Source of the DNA: Lachnospiraceae bacterium | GTDB lineage: Bacteria; Bacillota; Clostridia; Lachnospirales; Lachnospiraceae | Length of the DNA: 64,000 nucleotides | NCBI GenBank assembly: GCA_023663945.1 | Contig: JAMPGL010000009.1 | Span: 22,783 to 86,782 of the forward strand | Direction: 5' to 3' | Shown: positions 44,594 to 53,732 of the stretch, in pieces | How positions within the stretch are numbered: the stretch's first letter is position 1 | Layout: each line of letters starts with the position of its first letter | The notes under the pieces: generated by a model | Seen by the model: the letters and a program-made list of their open reading frames with translations, nothing else | Databases searched by the model: none | What the model was told of the DNA's origin: nothing | Translations under genes and position numbers: made by a program

Positions 44594-44647
44594 GTTGTGG
44601 GGCATGAATGGGAAAGAGCTTTTGTAAGGCCGGAATGGCAATTTTTG

Positions 44648-44690
44648 ATGCCGTTAACTATAAAAATATATTATGTCATTAACGATAGAA
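44648..44690 (+). repeat. Copies of the ATGYCGTTNACTATA intergenic motif
   Basis: ATGCCGTTAACTATA at 44648 and a diverged ATGTCATTAACGATAG at 44673 lie in the leader of the protease gene. They match the motif seen at 8860, 24464 and 51722. Confidence 0.4.
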
Positions 44691-44707
44691 AGCGAGGACG
44701 CTGCATA

Positions 44708-45514
44708 ATGATGTTTACGCCAAGGAGCCTTTTGATATTGATCGCGGCATCTGCCTTTCTCACTGCCGGAGAGCCCCGGATGCAGGAGATAACAGAAAAG
44801 CCCAGAAGCAGTTACGGGCTTGGAAGCGCCAAGTATCTGGAGGGTAAAAATCTGCTCTATAGTCTGTTTGTGGATACGCCCCAGAGCACATGGAGTCCGG
44901 AGGAGAAGGCGGAAACCTTAAAGAATTTAAATAAAGCGGCTTTTTACATAGAAGAAACAGCGCGGGAGTATGACCGGGAAACAGAGCTGGTCTGCGACTG
45001 GCAGGAAAACGCGGATTTAACCGGCAGTGCGGCGGTTGATTTTGAAATCGCGGATGAATTTAACTTTATGGACAAGCTGGATGCGGAAATCGGAGTCTGG
45101 GCAGAGGACTTGGTGGATTATGACGGACTGACGGCGGAATATCAGGCGGAAGGGATTGCAATGCTGGTTTTTGTAAACAATCCGGGAACCTCCTACGCCA
45201 TTGTTTATGACGGGACGGACAATCCCAAGGAAAGCGTCATCTTTTTTGCAGAGGAACCGCCTGCGGTCTACGCCCATGAGATTCTTCATTTGTTCGGCGC
45301 CCATGACCTGTACCGGGATGCGGAGTATTCAAGAGAAATCACGGATTATATTGAAGAGACTTATCCTATGGAAATCATGCGGACGGTAACCGGCGAAGGG
45401 GGAAAGACGCTTGAAGATGCCATTGCCAATACGGTCTCTCCGCTGACGGCATACCATTTGGGGTGGATAGAACAGGTTGAGGAAACAGAGAGCTTTCCCC
45501 AGCTTAAAAGATAA
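44708..45514 (+). CDS. Secreted or membrane-tethered zinc metallopeptidase, metzincin-like
   Basis: The 268-residue protein begins with a hydrophobic segment (SLLILIAASAFLTAG) fit for a signal or anchor. The key motif is YAHEILHLFGAHD: HExxH, then G at the metzincin position, then a third potential zinc ligand (Asp, as in snapalysin-like and similar families). The rest is acidic. Upstream open frame crosses a terminator, so the ATG at 44708 is preferred although its ribosome-binding site is weak. Substrate unknown. metF follows after 14 bases. Confidence 0.75.
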   Translation: MMFTPRSLLILIAASAFLTAGEPRMQEITEKPRSSYGLGSAKYLEGKNLLYSLFVDTPQSTWSPEEKAETLKNLNKAAFYIEETAREYDRETELVCDWQENADLTGSAAVDFEIADEFNFMDKLDAEIGVWAEDLVDYDGLTAEYQAEGIAMLVFVNNPGTSYAIVYDGTDNPKESVIFFAEEPPAVYAHEILHLFGAHDLYRDAEYSREITDYIEETYPMEIMRTVTGEGGKTLEDAIANTVSPLTAYHLGWIEQVEETESFPQLKR

Positions 45515-45528
45515 GGAGGTCGAAGAAA

Positions 45529-46401
45529 ATGAGAGTAACAGAGATTTTTGAGGCAAAAAAGAAGGAAGGAAAGCCGGTTTTATCTTTTGAGATTTTTCCG
45601 CCCAAGAAGGAAGAGGCATTAAAAAATATTGATGCGACGCTGGAAAAGCTCTGCGATCTGCATCCGGATTTTATCAGCGTGACATTTGGAGCCGGAGGCA
45701 GTGCGGCGGACAATCAGACGGTGGAGATTGCCCGGAAGATTAAGGAGCGTTACCGGGTGGAACCGATTGTTCATCTTACCTGCCTTCATTATGATAAAGA
45801 AGAGATTCGTGTAATCTTAAATCAGCTCATGGACTTCGGGATTGAAAATGTGCTGGCACTCCGGGGGGATGTGAATCCCAGCCTTCCCATGAAGCACGAT
45901 TTCAAGTATGCAGATGAGCTGACAGCATACATTAAGGAATGTGGAGATTTTCACATCAGCGGAGCGTGCTATCCGGAGACCCACTTAGAAGCGCCGGATT
46001 CCATCACAGACATCCGCAATTTAAAGAAAAAGGTGGATGCAGGAGTTACCCATCTGGTATCCCAGCTGTTTTTTGAGAACGATGCTTTTTACCGCTTTTA
46101 TGAAAAAACAAGGATTGCGGGAATCGATGTCCCGGTGGAAGCGGGAATTATGCCGGTGACAAACCGGGCGCAGATTGAGAGGATGGTCAATACCTGCGGA
46201 GCTACTCTTCCAAAGAAGTTTGAAAAAATCCTTCATAAGTATGAAAATAATAAGGAAGCGCTGTTTGACGCGGGGATGGCGTACGCAATCAACCAGATTG
46301 TGGATTTGATTGCGGGCGATGTGGACGGCATTCATGTTTTTACCATGAATAATCCCAGAGTGGCAGGAAGAATCTGCGACGGCATTCGGAACTTAATATA
46401 A
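45529..46401 (+). CDS. metF: Methylenetetrahydrofolate reductase
   Basis: A 290-residue TIM-barrel flavoenzyme starting with VLSFEIFPPKKEEALKNID. It contains DFISVTFGAGGSAADNQTVEIA, then HLTCLHYDKEEI and LALRGD. It reduces 5,10-methylene- to 5-methyl-tetrahydrofolate for methionine synthesis or C1 metabolism. AGGAGG lies upstream. The next genes encode an SDR oxidoreductase and a thioredoxin-reductase-like flavoprotein in close spacing, probably one transcript. No metV partner is seen. Confidence 0.94.
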   Translation: MRVTEIFEAKKKEGKPVLSFEIFPPKKEEALKNIDATLEKLCDLHPDFISVTFGAGGSAADNQTVEIARKIKERYRVEPIVHLTCLHYDKEEIRVILNQLMDFGIENVLALRGDVNPSLPMKHDFKYADELTAYIKECGDFHISGACYPETHLEAPDSITDIRNLKKKVDAGVTHLVSQLFFENDAFYRFYEKTRIAGIDVPVEAGIMPVTNRAQIERMVNTCGATLPKKFEKILHKYENNKEALFDAGMAYAINQIVDLIAGDVDGIHVFTMNNPRVAGRICDGIRNLI

Positions 46402-46411
46402 GGAAATGACA

Positions 46412-47128
46412 ATGAGAAAGAAAGCATTGATTACCGGGGCATCCAGAGGAATCGGAGCCGCCGCGGCGGGGATATTAGCCAAGGACGGATACGACCTCTG
46501 TCTGGTGTGCCAAAATTCGGCAAAAGAAATGGACAGGGTCAGGGAGGAGACGGAAAGAGAAGGAATTTCCTGTCAGACCTTTTTGTGCGACGTATCAGAT
46601 CCGAAGCAGGTGGAAACAATGATAGGGCAGGCAGGGGAGATTCATGTCCTGATTAACAACGCCGCCAAGTCTTATGTAGGGCTTTTGACAGATATGTCAT
46701 TGGAACAGTGGCACCAGATCATAAATACAAATTTAAATTCTCTCTTTTACCTCTGCCGTCTGGTCGTACCCCAGATGGTCAGAAGAAAGAGCGGAAAAAT
46801 CATCAACATTTCCTCCGTGTGGGGAAACGCGGGCGCGTCCATGGAAACAGCGTACAGCGCCTCCAAAGGCGGAGTGAACAGCTTTACCAGAGCTCTTGCA
46901 AAAGAACTGGCGCCCAGCAATATCCAAGTCAACGGGATTGCCTTCGGGGTGATTGATACCGATATGAACCGCTGCTTTTCTGAGGAGGAACTGCGCGCTT
47001 TGCGGGAGGAGATCCCCATAGGCCGCATGGGGAGCACCAAGGAGGCGGCACAGATGATACGGCAGGTTTTAAATGCGCCGGATTACCTTACCGGGCAGAT
47101 TATAACCATGGATGGGGGCTGGATTTGA
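46412..47128 (+). CDS. Short-chain dehydrogenase/reductase, FabG-like
   Basis: The 238-residue protein shows the SDR cofactor motif (ITGASRGIGAAAAG), the NNAAKSYVG structural motif, and the catalytic Ser with YSASKGGV. The late GRMGSTKEAAQMI region is as in FabG. It probably reduces a keto-acyl or similar substrate with NAD(P)H; the exact substrate is unknown. AGGA at 46401-46404 supports the ATG at 46412 rather than 46406. It starts 11 bases after metF. Confidence 0.87.
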   Translation: MRKKALITGASRGIGAAAAGILAKDGYDLCLVCQNSAKEMDRVREETEREGISCQTFLCDVSDPKQVETMIGQAGEIHVLINNAAKSYVGLLTDMSLEQWHQIINTNLNSLFYLCRLVVPQMVRRKSGKIINISSVWGNAGASMETAYSASKGGVNSFTRALAKELAPSNIQVNGIAFGVIDTDMNRCFSEEELRALREEIPIGRMGSTKEAAQMIRQVLNAPDYLTGQIITMDGGWI

Positions 47129-47153
47129 GAACGGCAAGAAAGGAGCAGTTAAC

Positions 47154-48110
47154 ATGTATGATGTAGTAATCGCAGGTTCCGGACCGGCGGGATTGTCGGC
47201 GGCTATTTATGCAAAGAGGGCGGGGCTTCATGCACTTGTGCTGGAAAAGAATCCCATGAGCGGGGGACAGGTGTTAAATACTTACGAGGTGGACAATTAT
47301 CCGGGACTCCCGGGAATCAACGGTTTTGATCTGGGAATGAAGTTTCGGGAACATGCGGATAAACTGGGGTGCGAGTTCCGGGAGGCGGAGCTTCGCGGCA
47401 TCCGGAAGCTGGAAGTGCAGGATGAGGCAGAAATTCAGGCGGCGTCCGAAGCTTCGGCGGACGGCTTTCTGCTGGAAACGGATCAGGGAGAGATTGAGGC
47501 AAAGACAGTTCTTGCGGCAACCGGAGCTACCCATGCAAAGCTGGGCATACCCGGCGAGGAGGAGCTTGCCGGAATGGGCGTTTCTTACTGTGCAACCTGT
47601 GACGGAGCCTTTTTTAAAGGAAAGGTGACAGCCGTAATCGGCGGCGGTGATGTGGCGGCGGAGGATGCCATATTTCTCGCAAGAGGATGTGAAAAGGTCT
47701 ATTTGATTCACCGGAGAGGGGAACTGCGGGCGGCGGCGATCCTTCAAAAGGAGCTTATGTCCCTTCCCAACGTGGAGATTCTCTGGGACACCGTGGCGGA
47801 ACAGATTAACGGGCAGGATCAGGTGGAGTCCTTGTCCCTCAAAAATGTAAAGACAGGCGCGCAGACGGAACTTCCGGTTCAGGGAGTGTTTGTGGCTGTG
47901 GGAATTATCCCTTACAGCGAAGTTTTCGGACGGCTGGCAGAATGCGACGAGAAAGGATATTTAATCGCCGGAGAAGACTGCGCCACAACAGCGCCGGGAA
48001 TCTATGCGGCAGGAGACGTGAGAGGAAAGAAGCTTCGTCAGGTGGTGACGGCGGCTGCGGATGGGGCAAATGCGGTTGCGTCTATTTTGGAGTATTTGGT
48101 GAATGGGTGA
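47154..48110 (+). CDS. trxB: Thioredoxin-disulfide reductase
   Basis: A 318-residue flavoprotein with FAD motif IAGSGPAGLSAAIYA and the redox-active CxxC in YCATCDGAFF. The NAD(P)H motif is IGGGDVAAEDAIFLA, and the C-terminal GIYAAGDVR is also present. It matches TrxB in length and order. The ATG at 47154 follows AAAGGAGC; the open frame upstream overlaps the SDR gene. No thioredoxin gene is adjacent, so a related flavoprotein role is possible. Confidence 0.9.
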   Translation: MYDVVIAGSGPAGLSAAIYAKRAGLHALVLEKNPMSGGQVLNTYEVDNYPGLPGINGFDLGMKFREHADKLGCEFREAELRGIRKLEVQDEAEIQAASEASADGFLLETDQGEIEAKTVLAATGATHAKLGIPGEEELAGMGVSYCATCDGAFFKGKVTAVIGGGDVAAEDAIFLARGCEKVYLIHRRGELRAAAILQKELMSLPNVEILWDTVAEQINGQDQVESLSLKNVKTGAQTELPVQGVFVAVGIIPYSEVFGRLAECDEKGYLIAGEDCATTAPGIYAAGDVRGKKLRQVVTAAADGANAVASILEYLVNG

Positions 48111-48129
48111 ATTTTGCAAATACTGTAGC

Positions 48130-48173
48130 AAGACTTTTATCGCAGCGTAGATGCCGCGGTAAAGGTCTTTTTT
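48130..48173 (+). terminator. Intrinsic terminator after the trxB gene
   Basis: AAGACTTTTATCGC pairs imperfectly with GCGGTAAAGGTCTT, followed by a T-run. It lies between the trxB stop and the hflK ribosome-binding site. Confidence 0.75.
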
Positions 48174-48216
48174 CATCCGGCAGGCATCTGCCAAACACAA
48201 AAAGGAGGGCAATGAT

Positions 48217-49269
48217 ATGTTCAAAAAACAAAAGGGCAATGTTTATCAGCAAAAGGAGCCGGGACAACTGGGCGCAAAGTTGGGAAAGAGTGCAGGCATC
48301 ATTGCAGTTATCGTGATAGCAGGGTACCTGCTGTCAGGAAGCATTTATTCCCTAAAAGAAAATGAATATGCCGTGGTGAGCACCTTCGGAGTGCCGTCGA
48401 TTGTGGAGGAATCCGGCATTCACTTGAAACTGCCGTATATACAGAGGCTTCACAAGGTTCCCAAGACCATCAACGGTTTTCCAATCGGTTACCGCACGGA
48501 CAGTGACGAATCGGTGGATGAGGAGTCTTTTATGATTACCAGAGACTACAACTTTGTCAATGTGGACTTTTACGTGGAATACCGGGTGACAGACCCGATT
48601 AAGTTCCTTTATGCATCGGAAAGCCCGATTGATATTCTAAAGATGCTGACGCAGAGCTATATCAGGGATACCATCGGGCTGTATGATGTAGACAGCGTGA
48701 TTACCACCGGCAAGAACGAAATACAGGCATCTATTAAGGAAAAGATTATCGGACGGTTAGAGCAGGAGGATATTGGGATTCAGCTTGTGAATATCACCAT
48801 ACAGGATGCGGAGCCGCCTACTCAGGAAGTGATCAGCGCTTTTAAGAACGTGGAGAATGCAAAGCAGGGGAAGGAAACTTCCATTAATAAGGCAAATCAA
48901 AAGAGAAATGAGGATATTCCCGCCGCCAGAGCTTTAGCCGATGAGACGGTTAAGACCGCGCAGGCGCAGTCGGAGGAGCGTGTGAATGAGGCGAAAGGCC
49001 AAGCGGCGCGTCTCAACGAGCTTTATGCGGAATACCAAAAATATCCGCTGATTACCAAGCAGAGAATGTTTTATGAAACTATGGAAGAAATTCTTCCGGA
49101 TATGAAGGTGATCATCGAGCGGAGCGACGGAAGCACCCAGACAATGCTGCCGCTGGAATCCTTTACCGGAACTGCGGACAGCGCCAAGGGAGATGACACT
49201 GCCGGGCAGACGAGAGCACAGCAGACAGAAGCCGTTCCTGAGACACAGACTTTGGAAGAGGAAGAGTAA
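48217..49269 (+). CDS. hflK: HflK-like SPFH-domain membrane protein
   Basis: The 350-residue protein has one N-terminal transmembrane helix (about 24-43). An SPFH domain follows (SLKENEYAVVSTFGVPS to about 200), then a long charged helix (ENAKQGKETSINKANQKRNEDIP) and an acidic tail. In Escherichia coli HflK and HflC form a cage around the FtsH protease and modulate membrane protein turnover. A Gln/Glu-rich tail replaces the usual HflK ending. AAAGGAGGGC precedes the ATG. hflC follows after an unusual 240-base gap holding a 17-bp tandem repeat. Confidence 0.87.
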   Translation: MFKKQKGNVYQQKEPGQLGAKLGKSAGIIAVIVIAGYLLSGSIYSLKENEYAVVSTFGVPSIVEESGIHLKLPYIQRLHKVPKTINGFPIGYRTDSDESVDEESFMITRDYNFVNVDFYVEYRVTDPIKFLYASESPIDILKMLTQSYIRDTIGLYDVDSVITTGKNEIQASIKEKIIGRLEQEDIGIQLVNITIQDAEPPTQEVISAFKNVENAKQGKETSINKANQKRNEDIPAARALADETVKTAQAQSEERVNEAKGQAARLNELYAEYQKYPLITKQRMFYETMEEILPDMKVIIERSDGSTQTMLPLESFTGTADSAKGDDTAGQTRAQQTEAVPETQTLEEEE

Positions 49270-49313
49270 CTACGAGGAAATGCAATAAATGAATGAGAGA
49301 TATAAACGTGGAA

Positions 49314-49432
49314 GCAGAATAAAAGCAGAAGCAGAATAAAAGCAGAAGCAGAATAAAAGCAGAAGCAAAATAAAAGCAGAAGCAAAATAAAAGCAGAAGC
49401 GGGATAGAAGCAGAAGCGGAATAGAAGCAGAA
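49314..49432 (+). repeat. Seven-copy 17-bp tandem repeat between hflK and hflC
   Basis: Seven contiguous units of GCAGAATAAAAGCAGAA or close variants, with no spacers. The unit length is not a multiple of three, so it is not a coding repeat. It lies within what should be one operon. Confidence 0.92.
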
Positions 49433-49509
49433 TAAATGCGGAATCAGATGAAAATGCAAGAATAAATAGATTCATATTGGAGTATTTTTTTGAAAGGAAG
49501 GGCATAATT

Positions 49510-50385
49510 ATGAAGAAAAAATCATTAACTACTATAATTGTAATATTGTTTCTGGCAATTATTTTATTAAGCTCCGGGGTGGTAGTTACGAATCCCAACG
49601 AGTATACCGTTATCAAGCAGTTTGGAAGGATTGAGAGCATCCGGAAGGAGCCGGGGCTCAGCGTGAAAATCCCCTTCATCCAGACGGCGGAAAAAATTCA
49701 GAACGAAGTGCTGCTATACGACCTTGCAGTGAGCGACGTTATGACGAAGGACAAGAAATCCATGATTGCGGACTGTTTTGTCCTGTGGAAGATTGATGAT
49801 CCCTATAAATATACGCAGACATTGAGCGCACAAAAAAGCAATGCAGAGTTCCGTATCGACACCATTGTGTACAACAGCTTAAAAAACGTGATCAGCAGTC
49901 TCAGTCAGGAGGAGGTCATCAGCGGTCGTGACGGGGAGCTTGCTCAGGCGATTGAGGACAATATCGGTGATACCTTAAGCCAGTACGGAATTACCCTTTT
50001 GGCGGTGGAGACCAAGTCGCTGGATCTTCCCGATGAGAACAAAAACGCGGTGTACGAGCGCATGATTTCCGAAAGAAATAATATTGCCGCAACTTATCAG
50101 GCGGAAGGCCAGGAGGAAGCAAAGGAAATTTCCAATAATACCAATGCGGAGATTATCGTCATGCAGTCGGAGGCGGATGCACAGGCAGAGGAGATTATCG
50201 CAAAAGGGGAAGCGGAGTATATGCGGATTTTGAGCGATGCCTATAATGACCCCGAAAAGGCGGACTTTTATCTATTCCTTAGGTCTTTGGATGCGGCAAA
50301 GAAGACTATGACGGGTGATAATAAGACATTAATTATTGATGAGACCTCACCCATTGCGCAGATTTTTTATTCCCGTGGGCAATGA
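49510..50385 (+). CDS. hflC: HflC-like SPFH-domain membrane protein
   Basis: The 291-residue protein has an N-terminal transmembrane helix (about 8-27) and an SPFH domain (VTNPNEYTVIKQFGRIESI to about 185). A coiled-coil helix with ERNNIAATYQAEGQEEAKEI and a C-terminal region ending near the HflC-type VIDE pattern follow. It pairs with HflK upstream as a scaffold for FtsH regulation. GGAAGGGC supports the ATG at 49510 rather than 49477. No terminator is obvious before the thl promoters. Confidence 0.88.
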   Translation: MKKKSLTTIIVILFLAIILLSSGVVVTNPNEYTVIKQFGRIESIRKEPGLSVKIPFIQTAEKIQNEVLLYDLAVSDVMTKDKKSMIADCFVLWKIDDPYKYTQTLSAQKSNAEFRIDTIVYNSLKNVISSLSQEEVISGRDGELAQAIEDNIGDTLSQYGITLLAVETKSLDLPDENKNAVYERMISERNNIAATYQAEGQEEAKEISNNTNAEIIVMQSEADAQAEEIIAKGEAEYMRILSDAYNDPEKADFYLFLRSLDAAKKTMTGDNKTLIIDETSPIAQIFYSRGQ

Positions 50386-50400
50386 GTTGAAGGGAATTGA

Positions 50401-50429
50401 TTGCAAAAATAAGCATGCTGTGATATAAT
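50401..50429 (+). promoter_or_regulatory. Upstream promoter (P1) of the butyryl-CoA operon
   Basis: TTGCAA at 50401-50406, a 17-base spacer and TATAAT at 50424-50429. A second promoter lies 53 bases further downstream. Confidence 0.65.
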
Positions 50430-50453
50430 GATGCCGTTGGCAATGATAAAAAA

Positions 50454-50482
50454 TTAACAATCGTTGCGGGACATAGTATACT
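50454..50482 (+). promoter_or_regulatory. Downstream promoter (P2) of the butyryl-CoA operon
   Basis: TTAACA at 50454-50459, a 17-base spacer and TATACT at 50477-50482, with the thl ribosome-binding site ACGGAGGAA about 20 bases on. Confidence 0.75.
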
Positions 50483-50517
50483 AAAAATAAGTTTTCAATC
50501 AAACGGAGGAATGAACA

Positions 50518-51702
50518 ATGGCAAAGAAAGTAGTTTTAGCCGGTGCATGTCGTACTGCAATCGGCACCATGGGCGGCTCACTGAGCACAACACCTGCCGC
50601 TGAACTTGGTGCAATTGTTATCAAGGAGGCTTTGAACAGAGCAGGGGTTGCTCCCGAAGCGGTAGACCAAGTATATATGGGATGCGTTATTCAGGCAGGG
50701 CTTGGACAGAACGTGGCGCGTCAGGCATCTATCAAAGCAGGATTACCCATCGAAGTACCGGCAGTTACCATGAACGTAGTCTGTGGTTCCGGGCTTAACT
50801 GCGTGAATCAGGCGGCGCAGATGATCATGGCAGGAGATGCAGATATTGTTGTGGCAGGCGGTATGGAAAATATGTCCATGGCTCCCTATGCGATTCCTCA
50901 GGGACGTTACGGATATAGAATGAACAACGGCGTTTTGGTGGATACCATGATCAAGGATGCCCTTTGGGATGCATTCAACGATTATCACATGATCATGACC
51001 GCGGACAACATCTGCAGGGAATGGGGACTGACCAGAGAAGAGCTGGATGAGTTTGCATTAAAGAGCCAGAACAAGACCGAAGCGGCTCAGAAATCCGGCG
51101 CATTTGACGCAGAGATCGTACCGGTCATGGTAAAAAAGAAAAAAGAAACGATCGAGTTCAAGGTTGACGAGGGACCTCGTCCGGGCTCTACCATGGAAGG
51201 GCTTGCAAAGCTCCGTCCGATCAATCCCGACGGATTTGTTACCGCAGGAAACGCTTCCGGTATCAACGACGGCGCTGCCGCAATCGTTGTGATGAGTGAG
51301 GAGAAGGCGAAGGAGCTGGGCGTTAAGCCGATGGCGACTTATGTGGCCGGTGCGCTTGCAGGCGTGCGCCCTGAGGTTATGGGCATCGGTCCTGTTGCGG
51401 CTACCAAGAAGGTTCTTGCAAAGACAGGCATGAAGATTGAAGACTTTGATATTATAGAGGCAAACGAAGCGTTTGCCGCACAGTCCGTAGCAGTGGGCAA
51501 GGAGCTGGGAATTGACGTTGATAAGCAGCTCAATCCTAACGGCGGCGCAATTGCGCTTGGACATCCTGTGGGAGCTTCCGGATGCCGTATCCTTGTAACA
51601 TTGCTTCATGAGATGCAGGCAAAGGGCGCAAAGACCGGTCTTGCTACCTTGTGTATCGGCGGCGGCATGGGCTGCTCCACAATCGTTAAAATTGAGGATT
51701 AA
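50518..51702 (+). CDS. thlA: Acetyl-CoA C-acetyltransferase (thiolase)
   Basis: A 394-residue thiolase with the acyl-accepting Cys in [13 protein letters not shown], the His in [14 protein letters not shown], and the second catalytic Cys in LCIGGGMGC. It condenses two acetyl-CoA to acetoacetyl-CoA, the first step toward butyryl-CoA. Two tandem promoters and a strong ribosome-binding site suggest high expression. crt, hbd, bcd, etfB and etfA follow in the same direction in pathway-like order. Confidence 0.96.
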   Translation: MAKKVVLAGACRTAIGTMGGSLSTTPAAELGAIVIKEALNRAGVAPEAVDQVYMGCVIQAGLGQNVARQASIKAGLPIEVPAVTMNVVCGSGLNCVNQAAQMIMAGDADIVVAGGMENMSMAPYAIPQGRYGYRMNNGVLVDTMIKDALWDAFNDYHMIMTADNICREWGLTREELDEFALKSQNKTEAAQKSGAFDAEIVPVMVKKKKETIEFKVDEGPRPGSTMEGLAKLRPINPDGFVTAGNASGINDGAAAIVVMSEEKAKELGVKPMATYVAGALAGVRPEVMGIGPVAATKKVLAKTGMKIEDFDIIEANEAFAAQSVAVGKELGIDVDKQLNPNGGAIALGHPVGASGCRILVTLLHEMQAKGAKTGLATLCIGGGMGCSTIVKIED

Positions 51703-51706
51703 AAGG

Positions 51707-51735
51707 ATAGTGAACGGCATGATGCCGTTCACTAT
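51707..51735 (+). repeat. Perfect palindrome after thl, intra-operon hairpin
   Basis: Fourteen-base arms around a single central G (ATAGTGAACGGCAT and its complement). It includes a copy of the dispersed ATGYCGTTNACTATA motif. No T-run follows, so RNA processing or stabilisation is more likely than termination. Confidence 0.8.
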
Positions 51736-51740
51736 AACAT

Positions 51741-51774
51741 GATAAGCAGGCTTAAATTTTTAGGTCTGCTTATC
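51741..51774 (+). repeat. Second hairpin in the thl-crt gap
   Basis: GATAAGCAG and CTGCTTATC enclose a 16-base A/T-rich loop, six bases after the first palindrome. The pair occupies the start of the 192-base gap between thl and crt. Confidence 0.7.
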
Positions 51775-51894
51775 GGAATGTCTGGGAATAGATCAGTTTA
51801 CGAAAGCTTCATGCTTTCAGCAATAACGGCACTGAAGACCAGTGCAGAAATTTTCAATAATGGCACGGAATGCTAGTGCAGAAATGAGGGTAAA

Positions 51895-52680
51895 ATGGAA
51901 TTTATTGTATACGAGCAGAAAGGCGCATACGGCATCATCACCATCAGCCGTGAAAAGGCGCTGAACGCATTGAACTCGCAGGTTCTTGAGGAGCTGGACA
52001 AGACTCTGGATGAGGTAAATCTTGACGAAGTGAGATGCCTGATTTTAACAGGAGCAGGACAGAAATCATTTGTGGCAGGCGCGGACATCGGTGAGATGAG
52101 CACTCTGACTAAGGCGGAGGGCGAAGCTTTCGGCAAAAAGGGGAATGACGTATTCCGCAGGCTGGAAACCTTCCCGATTCCTGTGATCGCGGCAGTCAAC
52201 GGCTTTGCATTAGGCGGAGGCTGTGAGATTTCCATGAGCTGTGACATCCGTATCTGCTCCGACAACGCTGTATTTGGACAGCCGGAGGTTGGTCTCGGCA
52301 TTACGCCGGGCTTTGGCGGAACACAGAGACTTGCACGCCTTGTAGGCGCAGGCATGGCAAAGCAGATGATTTACACGGCAAGGAATATCAAGGCGGACGA
52401 GGCGTACCGGATTGGTCTTGTCAACGCGGTTTATACGCAGGAAGAGCTGATGCCCGCCGCAGAAAAGATGGCGGCAGGGATTGCAAAGAATGCTCCCATT
52501 GCAGTAAGGAACTGCAAAAAGGCAATCAACGAGGGATTAGATGTTGATATGGATCAGGCAATCGTGATTGAGGAGAAGCTTTTTGGCGACTGCTTCGAGA
52601 CCGAAGACCAGAAGTACGGCATGGCATTTTTCCTTGACAAGAACAAAGAAAAGGTGAAAGAGCCCTTCAAAAACTGCTAG
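51895..52680 (+). CDS. crt: 3-hydroxybutyryl-CoA dehydratase (crotonase)
   Basis: A 261-residue enoyl-CoA hydratase-family enzyme with the oxyanion-hole segment FVAGADIGEM. The region with both catalytic glutamates is GGGCEISMSCDIR and FGQPEVGLGITPGFGG. It dehydrates 3-hydroxybutyryl-CoA to crotonyl-CoA. GAGGG is the ribosome-binding site. It sits between thl and hbd. Confidence 0.96.
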   Translation: MEFIVYEQKGAYGIITISREKALNALNSQVLEELDKTLDEVNLDEVRCLILTGAGQKSFVAGADIGEMSTLTKAEGEAFGKKGNDVFRRLETFPIPVIAAVNGFALGGGCEISMSCDIRICSDNAVFGQPEVGLGITPGFGGTQRLARLVGAGMAKQMIYTARNIKADEAYRIGLVNAVYTQEELMPAAEKMAAGIAKNAPIAVRNCKKAINEGLDVDMDQAIVIEEKLFGDCFETEDQKYGMAFFLDKNKEKVKEPFKNC

Positions 52681-52802
52681 GAGCCGGAGACAATGCCAAA
52701 TCTCACGGATGCGGCATCTGAAATTATGATTTTACAACTGCCGGGGACAGCCGTTATCCGGCAGTGGAAAATACAAACTAATTAATGATAGGAGGAAAGA
52801 AA

Positions 52803-53645
52803 ATGAAAGTAGGTATTATTGGTGCGGGCACTATGGGCGCCGGAATTGCACAGGCTTTTGCAATGACAGACGGTTATGAAGTATGCCTCTGCGACATTAA
52901 GATGGAATTTGCAGAAGGCGGAAAAGCAAGAATCCAGAAGAACATGAATTTTCTGGTAGGCAAGGAGAAAATCACACAGGAAAAGGCAGATGCGGTTATG
53001 GCTAAGATTACCTGTGGTTTAAAGGATATCTGTACGGACTGTGACCTGATTGTGGAGGTTGCTCCTGAGAACATGAAGATTAAGAAGGATACCTTCAAGG
53101 AATTAATGGACATTGTGAAGCCCGACTGCATGTTTGCTTCCAACACTTCTTCTCTGTCCATCACCGAAATCGGCGCTGGTCTTGACAGACCGATGATCGG
53201 CATGCACTTCTTTAACCCGGCAGACCGCATGAAGCTGGTGGAAGTGATCGCAGGTGAGAATACGCCGGATGACATGGTAGAAAAGATTAAAGCTATTGCA
53301 ACAGAAATCGGCAAGACGCCTGTACAGGTTAAGGAAGCTCCCGGATTTGTCGTAAATAGAATTTTGATTCCGATGATCAACGAAGCAATCGGCATCTATG
53401 CTGACGGCATTGCAAGCGTGGCTGATATTGACGAGGCTATGAAGCTTGGCGCAAGCCACCCCATGGGACCTCTGGCTTTGGGCGATTTGGTTGGTCTGGA
53501 CATTGTACTTGCAATTATGGAAGTGCTTCAGAGCGAGACCGGCGATCCCAAGTATCGTCCTCATCCCCTTCTCCGCAAGATGGTCCGCGCAGGCAAGCTT
53601 GGCAAGAAGACAGGCGTAGGATTCTACGACTACTCCAAAAAATAA
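52803..53645 (+). CDS. hbd: 3-hydroxybutyryl-CoA dehydrogenase
   Basis: The 280-residue enzyme has an N-terminal Rossmann motif [16 protein letters not shown], the [11 protein letters not shown] stretch and the catalytic His in [18 protein letters not shown]-terminal helical dimer domain includes [15 protein letters not shown]. It reduces acetoacetyl-CoA to 3-hydroxybutyryl-CoA. TAGGAGGAAAG precedes the ATG at 52803, so the open frame from 52785 is not used. Confidence 0.96.
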   Translation: MKVGIIGAGTMGAGIAQAFAMTDGYEVCLCDIKMEFAEGGKARIQKNMNFLVGKEKITQEKADAVMAKITCGLKDICTDCDLIVEVAPENMKIKKDTFKELMDIVKPDCMFASNTSSLSITEIGAGLDRPMIGMHFFNPADRMKLVEVIAGENTPDDMVEKIKAIATEIGKTPVQVKEAPGFVVNRILIPMINEAIGIYADGIASVADIDEAMKLGASHPMGPLALGDLVGLDIVLAIMEVLQSETGDPKYRPHPLLRKMVRAGKLGKKTGVGFYDYSKK

Positions 53646-53732
53646 TCAGGGCGTTTGGGGCAGGCGTAATGCTCCCGCTCCCGGTTTAAGGAAATATAAC
53701 GATAGAAAACAACAAATGGAGGAAGTAATATC

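Noticed and set aside
49314-49432. Possible CRISPR array
   Set aside because: Units are contiguous 17-mers with no spacers and no cas genes nearby.
49071-49679. Reverse-strand frame rich in Phe/Leu/Cys over the hflK-hflC gap
   Set aside because: Its content comes from the A/G-rich tandem repeat and it overlaps two well-supported genes.
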